A DNA stretch of 64,000 nucleotides from Acanthaster planci (Eukaryota > Echinodermata > Asteroidea > Valvatida > Acanthasteridae): NCBI RefSeq assembly GCF_001949145.1, contig NW_019091416.1, forward strand, positions 3,317,055-3,381,054, given 5' to 3'. Under the pieces are notes generated by a model. The model saw only the letters and a list, made by a program, of their open reading frames with translations, made no database searches and was not told the origin of the DNA. The position numbers and the translations under genes are program-made. This document shows positions 35,701 to 47,700 of the stretch, one piece after another (the stretch's first letter is position 1; every line of letters starts with the position of its first letter).

Positions 35701-38700
35701 AGGAAGATATTTTTGATCTTGCTCCTAACACCTGCTTCATGCACTGTAAACTGTCGATTAGATGGTACCCGACTATTTTACTGCCTAGCATTCAAAATCT
35801 GGCTTCCAATACCAGATATGCTTTACTACAGCTTTGACATTATTTATCAGAACACTATCGACCGGTATTAAGTTGTCGTGAGATTCATTTTATTGCTTAC
35901 TCCTCTGAACTTCTAAAAATGTAGGGTTGACCTCGCTTTTCAATTAATAGAACCTTCAAAATGCACCGTTGTGTCTCAGTTAACCTCGTTTTGATTCTTT
36001 CGCACTCTTCAAAGGGTTTTGCTGCTATTTTGGTTTTCGCTTGTGAGTCCTCCCATGATTCATGAGCAAAACTATGATGTAATCCCTGCAAGAAGACAGC
36101 CTCAGTGTTACGTCGGTTAGCGTACAAAAACTCCTGTATTTTCAAGGATTTGAGGGCCTTAATTGCTCCACTTTGATGGTTCACTGTTATGGAAGTATAC
36201 AATAGCAATAAGCAAGCAATCGTCCCTTTCTCTGCGAGTAGATTCTGGGTTCACAATTTTAAGAGAAAAGCACGTGCACTGAACCATGTCTTCCCTGGAT
36301 GACATCATAGCAACTGCGCCCCCAGTTGCCTGAAAAAGCATGGATAATTTTCAATGTTTAAAAAGTACATTTTTTATTGCATTCATCCTGACAGGGATGT
36401 CAGCATTTCGTACACTGAAGAACAGGAATAAGTGGCAGGATAATTGTGTTCAACAAAAATTCACCTCAGCCACACTTTAAGGAGTAACATGCGTATTACA
36501 TCTTGTCCCGGTTTATGTATATATAAAAGCATATAAAACATGCTCAGCACACATTCGCGTTTAGAATTCTGCTAAAGAGGGTAATTTTTACGAAGCGTGA
36601 TATAGCAAAATCAAATTCCGTTAATTAAAACAGAGCTTAAGGAGTTCAGCCTTAGTGGTGCCGGAACAAATTTGACCAGCCTTGGCAACTCAAGGTAACT
36701 GAGGGAGGGGATGCAAGGGGGAGGTTAAAGGGGAAGCCTTGGCAACATGAGGTTTGTAAAACATGTGCATGCATTATAGGCTTGCTCAGATTTTGATGTG
36801 TTAGAACAAGGGATTCATTCGACGCTATTTCTGTGCTTGGTTTATTTTGTCTTTTTCTTTTTTTTTGTGAGCGGGAAGCAGGCTTGTCCAGACAGCTGGC
36901 TGATTTTTTTCTCTACATCCGAAGACGCGATTTAGCATTTGAGATGTTGGCTTGAACAAAAAAGTTTGCAGCGGAAAATGTGATGTTTTTACGGTAATTT
37001 CCTCCCTAACAAGGTCCAAAAAAAATAACCTTATTGAAAAACGGTAAAACCTCAGAAGTTAAAGAAAATAGTAAACATTGTCATTTTACGTGACAATTGT
37101 AGTAGGCATTTTGTGTTAGCCTCAATTATTTCAATTATTCATAGCGTAGGCAGCTGATATTTTGACTATCGTTGGAAAAATGTTCAGAAAGTTGCTTTAA
37201 GGTATGGTTATCAAGATATTTGTTTTTGTTTTGCTTTGTTTTGATATTGGCAGCGCCTATGTCCCCCAACCGACATGAAACAAACTGATAAAATTTATGA
37301 ATTGGTTCCCTACACATATTTGCCACCCCTCTGTAATTTACCCGTAACCACCCTGTACAGCATTTGCCCAGCAATGGTGAATTGTCATCTGTCCATGTTT
37401 TCGTCTTCTCAGTTGGTGTGATGCCCTGCCCAGTCGCGAAGGCATAAAAAGTTTTACATAGCGAATACATAGCTCGTAATTGGGCACGCTAGAAGTGGGT
37501 AATCGATGAGTTAGGGGATAATGTGCTCACAATGCGCCTTCATTATCAGTGTCTTAATACATCCAGAGGTATTTCCTTTCTGCCATGTTCTTAGAGATGG
37601 AGCTGACGTTCCTATTATGTGAGCGGTTTTTGTGATTCATAGCGGTTTTGGCTCCGGGAACATGCATGCCCTCGTTGTTAGGCCCTCCTGGGTTTTTTGT
37701 TCTGTACGGGAAATAAGTAGGAAACGGAGATATTGGGATTATTTCCCTCGGTGAGTTGATCAAATTATCCGCGGCAAATACTTTAACAAGCCTCTCGCCT
37801 CCATTTCCTGCCGTTGAAGGGGAGGGGAAACCACAGAGGCCTGAAGCAAACTTAACCCCCAAAAATGAAACAAAATCAAAAAGAGTCAAACCATTTCTTC
37901 GTGTGTGGCTATTTTTCAAGAATGTTGATATCCACGAGGACACGTACGTGTAGAACGCCGTGCGTCATATGCATATTATGCATAGAAAGTTTACAGCTCA
38001 TATTTTATGCGTCCTGAGCATAACATGCACATGACGTGCGTCGTTCTACGTGTCTTCCTTTCCGTCAGCCTTTCCCTGCAGACTACATATTAAGGTTTAA
38101 CATCACATTTGGCTAATTCTAGATATTGACACAAGGCTCATGATTACCATTCAGATGAAAAGATGACGAATACGATTGAAGCAATTGGAATTTCGGCAAC
38201 AATGTACATATAGACTAGATTTATTATAGATTAATTATAGCTCTCTACTAGCCCTTGCATCTCATACTGTTCATTCCCCCTTTCCTCGTTCCCAGCTCCC
38301 ATCCTTCCGCCTACCAATGTTCAAGTCCAATTCACGGGCCCCAAGTCTTTCACCGTGGCCTGGGACCCGCCACCGCACCCAGTCACGGGCTACACGCTGG
38401 CCTACAGCGGTGGCAACGTCCAGATCGCTGCGGACCGCACCAACGTGCACGTGGTCAGCGAGCAGGACCTCGACCCGAGCAGGTTCACCATGGGGTTGTA
38501 CTCCCAGACCTCGGCCGGCTACAGCACCACCGACGTGTTCTCTGTTTTGCATCCCGGAGATTCGAGTGAGTGAATCGTGTTTTTTTTTTTTATTTCGTTC
38601 TCTCTTTTCAAGTCACTGACCTCATCTAATACTCGCTCCTTTCCCGATGGCAGGCATACCTGTTTGTCGTTGTGCCATAATTTGGCCGGGAAACAGAATG

Positions 38701-41700
38701 ATTAAATCCCATCCCGTGAGAGATGACCACATGATGGATCACAAACAAGCACTCGGGTTGTGTGTACTGGAACACGGGACTAGTTTTTAAACACGTTTTT
38801 ACTTCGCACAGTACCTCCAAATTCAAGCAAGACGAATGCATATATACTTCGGTTTTTTTTCTTGGTTGAGCTTTAACAATGTCTATTACAAAATAAAGTC
38901 ATTCAACAATATTAAGGAAAACTGGCAACGTATCGCACCCGAGAAAGCCGAGATGCGGGACACATTGTTGCAGTTGTGCAGGGTAATTTTTACTCGCAAA
39001 AGAATATGGACAACATTCAAGGATGGATCCAGAACAAGACTTTTGGGAGGCCCGATTTTTTTTTTGGGGGGGGAGGGTTGTAGAAATGTGAAAATGTTTA
39101 TGTAACATTTTAGGACCTGTTTTATGGGTACGGCTATACTTTGGGGCTTTCTACATGCTTTGGGAAATTAACTAAATAAACATCGCCTTTTTCTCATTAT
39201 TAAAAAAATCTCAATTTGCTCTTGGGGGGGGGTGGGTGTTGGATCTGCCAGTGCCAACACGTCCTTGTATACACCTGTATCAATTTTATCTCACACGCTT
39301 CACGACACTTCTCGCCAGGAATACCCCCGCCACCGTCGGGTCTTCGGACCCTCATCCTACCGGACACCTTGAACCTAGAGTGGGCCACCCCCGTGGGCGA
39401 GTTTGAGTTCTACCGCCTCATCTTCTCCAAGGACGGCATGGACGAGTTGTCGGTCGACCTCTCGCCGACGGACACCTCGTACACCATCTACGAGGTCAGT
39501 GGGAGCTTCTACACCCACCTATACACCGTTCGGAACGGGATCATCAGTGAGGCTGGCAAATGGAAGAAACGGACCAGTACTGTTGAAGGTAAGACTTCAC
39601 CCTGCCATCCATTGCAACTGGTATACTATGGGGAGAGGTATTATTCTTAGAAAAACCAACCCATTCAGCTGCCCATTCAGATCAGCTCCACTGACCCTAG
39701 ATTTTTCAACAAGAGGTTTTATTTTAAACTATATTTTAGGACTTTTCTTGGAAGCAGTGTGTTTGGCTATAGTCTTGTTTCATTTCCCCTCATAAAGCTC
39801 TTGTATAAATCCCTTGGTTGTGAAGCTTTACTTCATTTTTCTTTCCGTCTCAGCCCCCCTACCACCAAAAGATGTCTTCATCCAGCAGACTGGTGATTAC
39901 TCCTTCACCATTGCATGGACCCCTCCCGAGGACACCATCGACGGATATGTACTGATGTACAGCCCCAATCAAAGTAAGGCCTAAGACAAGTCCAAAAGTT
40001 CTGACCTCTTGAGAGCGATTATTAAAAATGTTCGAAACTTAGAAAAACAAACAGACAGATTTGCGAAATAACTCCCTATTAATGCTGCATGACTTCGGGA
40101 GAAACGTCTGGTAACTACTTTCTAGTTCACCCCTGAAAGTGATACATCAAAACAAGGCTTAGCCTATCTGTTGGATTCCAATAACAACCTCCATATCCAA
40201 TGCATGCGTATTAAAAACTTACATGTAAAACCAATAGATATTACACGTCTTGAAAAATTGAAAGTTAGCGCATCATTTTTCCATTGCGAAAAACAGTGTC
40301 ATTTTGTAGCTAAGGATTGGTTTCTATCCAGGAACAATTCAACTTTTTACCATATTTATGAACGGTGTTTTAGACTGACAAAAAACACACATCCTATGAC
40401 CTGACCTTTGTATCAAATTACATGCAGTAGCACTTTCGGGATTCTTGCAAATTATCATATTCTCACTACAACCTTTGAAATTAAACAATCAGTCAAATTA
40501 GAACCTGCATTCTCTTAATCTATATCTCCTCTTTTGATATTTTCTTCACAGTTTTACCAGAGAGGAAGATTTTACTTAACGATTCCATGACACATATGCA
40601 CATCGTATGCGAGGCCCCCATCACAACCCAATTCCGAATCGGGTTCGTGTCCGTCAAAGGCCAATTACACAGTGACCCAGGCCACGTGCGGCTACTCCTA
40701 CCCGGTCACGAAAGTGAGTGTACCTCAGTTTATACTTTGCAATCAAATATTTGCAAACAGAATCAACCTCACAGTTGTGTTTGTATCGGAAAGAGACGTC
40801 TGGATTCCAGACTAGTCTAGACGTCATCATGGCACTTTTCGTAAAAAAATGAAACGTTACCATTTCAAGAAGGGCAGAACAGACTCAAAGGAGTCAGTGA
40901 CCCAAAGTGTCCTCGTTATTTCAGAAAAACAGTGCTGCTTGCCTTTAAAAGTATATTTAGTGGATTTAAAGGGCAATTACGTACACGTGTTTCTAGCTGG
41001 AGGCTTTAAAAGCTCCGAATTTGAAAAGGTTTAAAGAAAAAAAAAGACCAAAGCAGCCTGTCTGAAATTCGTGGGCACGACCTTCAATTCATGCAATTAA
41101 TCATGCAAGTTCCCTTTTCTCGTGGTAAAAACATGGAATTTGTTGCTGTGAATTTGTTTGAAAAGACATTTAGCCAGTGTAGTATTCCAGTAATGCATGC
41201 CCATAGTGAAGAGAGTCCATGGTCATTTTGGAACAGCGATATCAACCCGCGACATCGTCTGCCCCAGTGATGTACAGAACCAAAACATTTTCAGTTTTTA
41301 GTTCTGCGATTATGACCTGTCCATCATCTGCTCTGTACGCGTACTTTGTTCTTGATCGACCTTGCCTGTTTGAAATGCCGAACTTGCTCACTGACGTGAA
41401 ATCAACTCAGATCTTGGTCAACCGACCGAACCAAACTCTGGCACGAACTCTCACGAGAGTGAAGGGAGTTTATTTTTGTGGCCAAACGCCGCGTGTGCCA
41501 AATATCAACCGGCCGAGCAACGGTTGTCAAGTTGTGTTTGAATGCATGATGCTTGAACGGTACAAGGCTAAAGAACTTCATGGCTGCCATACTCGCTGGA
41601 AGGTGTGGTACAATTGAAAGTGTTTTGAAGGTTCCAAATTACATGGACTTCTTCTCCGATATCAAGGCCATTATCATGTACTCTAATTACTAGTGTGACC

Positions 41701-44700
41701 TTCTGCATCGGAAAAAACGCCAGTTCTGTTTTGGAGACGACTGAACAACAGTCAAATCTGTAGCTAATGCTGATTACATAGCCACACGTTTCATTGCCAG
41801 TTGACAATAACTGTTCCTGTTCCACTTCCCCTGTGTCCCCAAGAACAATTAATCGATTTCCAGCATCTGGAATTCTTTGGGAGGACACAGAAAGAATTAT
41901 GTAACACAGGATGTTTCCACAGACAATTGGGCTCATGCCCAGGTCTCATTAGTACTCTGCGTTACCGATTATCTGGACTCAAGGGATTGCGCTTAATAGC
42001 ATGTGATTTGTTTTTGGGTGGGAGATTTTGGAACTGGGTGGATCGCACTGGAACAGATGGGACTAATTCAAGATGCATGTTGAGCGCTCAGCAACGCCAG
42101 GAGGAATCCTCTCTCACCCAGTTTTTGATGGAAAGTATTTCGGTCTTTCGACTCACCTGATCGCTTCCTTACCTTATTATTCCTTCGTCTGGCGGCGAGA
42201 ACAAAACAGAGAGGGGCTTGGAACACTGCACTTTTTTCTTGAACACTTACACTTGATGGGTGTAGTTTAGAGGCTCAAGCCTTTCAAAGCCATTGGCCAT
42301 TTTCTTTATACTTGTCGATCTTTCCTCTAAATTGGTTGTCATCTTTACGTTCACCACCTCGTGTGTAAGCCTGGTTTCCATATGGTCGACTCGACTATCA
42401 AAGCACCATACGAAAGCACAGATAATAAACAAAGTGTGACGTTATCAGTAAAGAGGTCTATTCCACCATGGCGGTAGAAAAAGATCTTTTCCTAACCCCA
42501 TGGTTCTACATAATTTGCAAGTCTCTGGAAGAAAATGTACTTTCTGATTCAATTCCTTGTTGCGCTGCTTCTTGGGTGGCTTGATTTTGTGGCCTCTGGT
42601 TCCAATGTTGTGGGACGAACAAAACAGGTGTTCCGGCTTGATCTTCATCCAGAGTATCTTGAACACCTCACTCTCCTTACCTACAAAGAGTTCTAAAACC
42701 GTCAAGATATGGGACGGAAGGGTACACCCACAAGCATGTCCAAACTCTAAAGACACTCTCGACTGTTATTAGTTACCACCCGTTTCAGACAGACGTCCCA
42801 GGGTCGAGCCGAACCAAATAGAATTAACAGCCACTCGGGCAGACCCAATTAAATTTTGGCTTCATACAGACGAACTTCAGATATACATTTGTATTTGGTT
42901 CGGCCCATGAAAGAGCGACGTCTGAAACCAAGTCGCTCTGGTGTCGTTCCAAGCGCCTTGGTGTGTCGATCTTTCGCCTGCCAGCACGCCTGGTCGCTCC
43001 TAATTGTTTCAGACGTCGAACATCTTCCGTACTTCATTCGAAATTTGCTTGCGGTTTGGTTGGGCGCAACTCCAGATCGCCTGTCTGAAACGGGTGTAAC
43101 ACCCCCCCCCATGTCTGAAAAGAATTCCCGTGATTCCGGTATAACATTACCAACACATAAGGGGAGGGGGTTCTCGCCGTCCCATATTTTGCTTCAGATG
43201 TGGAGTTCAGATGTTGCCTATCTTTCATCATGGCCTAAGGCTTAAGACCAACTGAGTATGCCCTCCATTGTATCTTTTCAAGTAGCTTGATATCCTTCAT
43301 CTGATATGGAATTCTGGTCCCATGCCTGCATACAGTATTCAAGTTGGTCTCATGTATGCCTTGTAGAGAAGATGGACAGGCTCTTCTTATCTATGCGACT
43401 AAATGTCCTTTTGATCCTCATTACTTTATAGAGCTAGGCTGTGTTTTCACATTGTACAGATGATTGCATGTTAGACAGGGTCTCTGCAGTGGAATATATA
43501 TTTGACACAAACCTTCAAAATGCACCTCTATGCCTCAGTTAACTTCACTTGACATTTCTCTTTCACTACATATGTACGAAAGGGTACTTTGCCGCCTTCT
43601 TGGTTTTTATGCTTATAACAAGTATTTCCATATTCATGAACAAAATGTCAAGTACCTTTCATAAATTGAAGAAGAATATAAAGTTGCAGAAAATTGTGTC
43701 TAAGAAAAAGGTCAAGGAACTACAGTGATCAATGAAACATGGCAAGCTGATGATACAATTTATACAGAAATAGTGTGACGTCACGAGGAACGGTCACCGT
43801 AGGTTGCATTCGTATATTCTGAACTAGACGAATTTGGGGGCGAAGGTCAATGTGATAATGTTGAAACTCTTTATTATTTTTTTCACGAGCGTTTATGAAG
43901 AAAGCAGCTGCCGAAAACCTTATTTAGGAAGTTGTGAAGGTGAAGGTCAGTGGCTATATGGGGCGTAGTTAATAGATGGCAGGGTGGTCGGCTAACCCCG
44001 TTTGGTCCCAAACCGCTGGCCTTTCTTGTGGGTTTGCATCGTGATCCGAAGGATGATTCACGCCAGTGCATGCATCTTTTCTACAGATTTCATCTAATAT
44101 CGTTCTTGTGAGGAAATGTCAATTTTCCGTAAAGGTCAAAGAAAATCTTTTGATAAAAAAAGCAGGGCTGGGAGCTGCTCTGCGCATAATTTGGGGCATG
44201 CAGCAACTGGTCATATAGCTTCACTTTTGGCCTGTCTGAGGTATAGGGAAACTTGGAAATTGTTGTGAATAATGTTTAAGTGAAGTCCCAAATCCTTGAA
44301 CGAATGTGGAATTTTTTTGACTTGATATCTAAAAAGAATTTGATTCACTAACCGGGTTTTGGTGAACAAAATAAATGATGTAATCTTTATAGCTACAGCG
44401 TGTAAGAAGCAGAGGGGAGAGAGGAATTTCTGCACTGGCACTCAATCGAAGGTGTGTCTTTACGGGTTTGACTGAATAAGAGTCTCGTTTCCACACTGTC
44501 GTATGCTTGCAGAACCACAATTACTACAAGAAATCTGAAGTCAAACTTGAAAGCATTTTGCGGCTGCGCGAACCACCCGCACAACCCCCCTCATTCTGTG
44601 GAATCAATAAACAAGAGGTAATTTTGAAAATGTTATTTGGACGCAAATTAACTTGTGTCATTTCTATCGACAACTCGGGGATGCAAAATTGTGCTAGGTT

Positions 44701-47700
44701 GTCTGAAAAGTTGTTTTGAAATTCGGAAGGAAGGTTTCGGGTTGTAGAAGCGAAACAGGTTGAGCCGGGTGTCCTCATTTTTGATCGATGGCTGTCGAGT
44801 ATTGGTATCTGGCCGCTGGGCACAGCCCTCTATACCCCGCCCTTGGATTTCAGCCAGGTGGATTGTAAATAGAGATCCCCATGATGTTGTCGGATATACT
44901 GTTAGTATTTTGACCAAACGTATACCTGACCTGCATATTTTGCCCCAGACGGCGCAGTGTCCCAGGTCTCCTTTCGCCGCTAAGTCCCCCGTCATTTCAT
45001 GACAGGAGAAGTTAGTCAGCGCGGTGGCTAAAGAAGGCGGTTCCGGCTCGTGGGAACTGTTAAGCAGTAACCGAGGTTTATGTTGCTCCTGGCTGTGATT
45101 CAGCCTCTAACCAGAGGCAAGCCGTCTCAGTAAATCCCGGGCCAAGTGCACCCTTGCCCAGTGTCCACCGAGCATGGATGTGTTTGTACCGCACCCTGGA
45201 AATTTGTCATCGATGTCTGCAGCTTAGGTTTTTGTCCCGGCCGCACAGGCCCGACCTAATTGTGTTTTCGTATATAACTCCTCGCGAAGCATTCGAAAGG
45301 TGATGATATGGTTTGCTGCAAATCATGTACATTAAATGGACTTATACACGTTTTTGCGGTTTTTTTCTCCCGAAGCTTGCTGTTTTCGCTGAAGTGAGAA
45401 GTCTTTCCCGGATATATCAATCGAGTTCCCATTTTAACGCTGGGGTCGAAAACGGAAGTCCCGTCAACAGACTACCCATTATAAGAATCCAAATATGACT
45501 CGGTGCAGAGTCAATGTCTCAAAGAAATAGTAGGCCTACGGTCAACTGGGGGTATTTAGCGGGCAGGTTTTTTTCTGTATTGCACGGCAAGTCTGGCTAT
45601 TTCCCATGGTATTTGTTAGCACCTGGGTCATAAACAGGCACACGGCAACAACAAAAATTGGTAGTTGTCTTTGAATACCATTAAGATTCTATGCCTGCTG
45701 ACCAGGCCACCCGCAGCTGCAACTTTTACATACAGCACATCGGATATTGCAAATGAAAATTTACGTAATTCATAAAAAAGGTACCTTTACCAAAATGCTT
45801 TTGAATGTTAAAAAAAGCAATATTCCGTTAGGTATTGTCTATAATCTGTTTTGTCACTTTGTAGTCAGAAGTACCTTACGTAATAAATGTAATAAGGGAT
45901 GGGCTTCGGCCACGCTACCCAGGGTACCAAAGTTATCCCTATTTTTGTAGTACAGGGCTTAAGCCGGGTCACCAATTGTGTATCTTTACATAATGAGCAA
46001 GTTAGTATTCCAACAGCTCATGCCCAAGGCAGAGTAAGGTCTGCCCTGTCAGTGCTGCCATACGCCAACTCGCACGCTATAGGCACGTACTCTTGAATAA
46101 GGGCGATTCATAATTGGCGCCTCCAAGAGTTTGCAACGCGTTGGCCAATCACAACGCGTGAAATCTGTCGACCCTTTTCAACACGCACTGGGTCGACAGA
46201 TTTCGCGAGTCTTGATTGGCCAGCGCATTGCAAACTCTTGTAGGCGCCAATGTGAATCACCCGTATTACCTTGACTTTTTAAAATACCAAAGAATTTCGC
46301 CCTGCTCGTTTATCAAATTATTTTTAAACATACTGCAGTGTGAACCAGATTTGAAATATTGCAACTAAACGATTCTCGGTATTTCAATGACAGTTTGTGG
46401 TTGCTTTGGGGGAAATATGAGTTGAAAATGACTGGTGGAAACCACCGTTACGGTTGACGGAGCGCTGACGCCGTTGAGTCACTCACGTTGAAACATTAAC
46501 ACAGAAAGTTCAGTTAAGTGTGTTAAAGCTTTCCACACTGTCTGCCTTCGGATATGACGCGTAAAAACTATTTATGTAGCCTGTCTGCATTCGACCAACG
46601 GATTTGAAGAGATAAATCAAAACAATGAGAGTTAGTACGTGCATGTTGCGTAACTACACCTTGCGATGTTATGACATGGATACTGGCTCTGTATAGCGAT
46701 ACAGGTTTCTATTAGTGAACAATAGTTATCAACAACATGACATTGTGCTTCAGGGTAGAGTCACCTTTATTGTATATTTTCAGATGTTCTCATTTTCATG
46801 ATTTTTTATTCCGCTGTCATTCTTCTCCCACCTATATACGTGTATATATTCCATCTGGCAACAGTTATCACTGAGGCGCCGATGGTAGTCGTGTGTGAGT
46901 AAATCAAACAGAGCTGTCGTCGAGTACCGTCATTTGTTTTTCATTTCCCGCTGTGTTCTTGACAAGCAGAGTTACCTCCGACACCAGTCGTCACCCAGCG
47001 CTTGCTGACGCCTTCCTCTGCTCTCCTCGAACTGAGTCCTGCGCCTGGTAGGCTCGATTTCGACAAATACCAAATGACTGTGAACCGGACCGACGAGCTT
47101 TTTTCTGTGTCACTAAGCAAAGAAACGACGGGGTACATTGTGGACAAACTAACTCCTGGAAGAGAGGCTATCGTGCGAATCATCTCTCTAAGGAACGGTA
47201 TAAAAAGTGACCCAGTACTGATTCAAGTTCCGGATCCGGAGATTCGAAGTAAGTTAAATCTTCATGAAGTTTTCAATTTTGTGTAATAATTTTCACAGCA
47301 AAACTTGTTTCTATTTTTAGCGAGGCATTGCCAGAATTGGGTATTACTCTTTTTTATGACAGAATGGGAATGCAGATCACAGGAACACTGTGAAAGCTTT
47401 AACCCGTACGAGATGTGTCTCTTGTCTCTGTCGGTTCTTTTTTTTTTAGTTGGTTTGTCGCTCCTTGAACAAGCCTTTTGCGAGTTGAATTTGAATAAAA
47501 TCTGGTACACCGAGTTCTTTTAATTCACATGAACATTACAATTTGCATTCTCCATACTGAAGACGTTGTTGATATACCTCGTAATTGGGGCAAGCTTTTG
47601 CTCAGTTACAATAGACACGCCTTGCACAATACACTGTTTTCAAAAGATGAGCAGGGCACAAAGGAACCAGTCCATTCCAGAGATGGCTGTCGCAATGCAA

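Larger units (their letters stand above)
26725..38295 (+). other. Large first intron of the FN3 gene (11.6 kb)
   Basis: I found no additional FN3 exon here. The stretch contains the long hairpin at 29604-29800, the dispersed repeat at 35951-36085 and the foldback at 37937-38056. The open frame at 33856-34134 has a strong start context but no recognisable motif. A long intron right after a signal-peptide exon often hosts enhancers, but none can be named. Confidence 0.45.
40714..46969 (+). other. FN3 gene intron between domains 3 and 4 (6.3 kb)
   Basis: No further FN3 exon is seen. The stretch contains two coding-like fragments (minus strand 41568-41936; plus strand 42535-42696), an inverted-repeat element at 42772-43100, the dispersed repeat copy at 43509-43650 and the TA-flanked foldback at 46098-46265. 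Confidence 0.5.

Noticed and set aside
42856-43245. 129-codon plus-strand open frame
   Set aside because: Most of it lies inside the inverted-repeat element at 42772-43100, which has no coding role.
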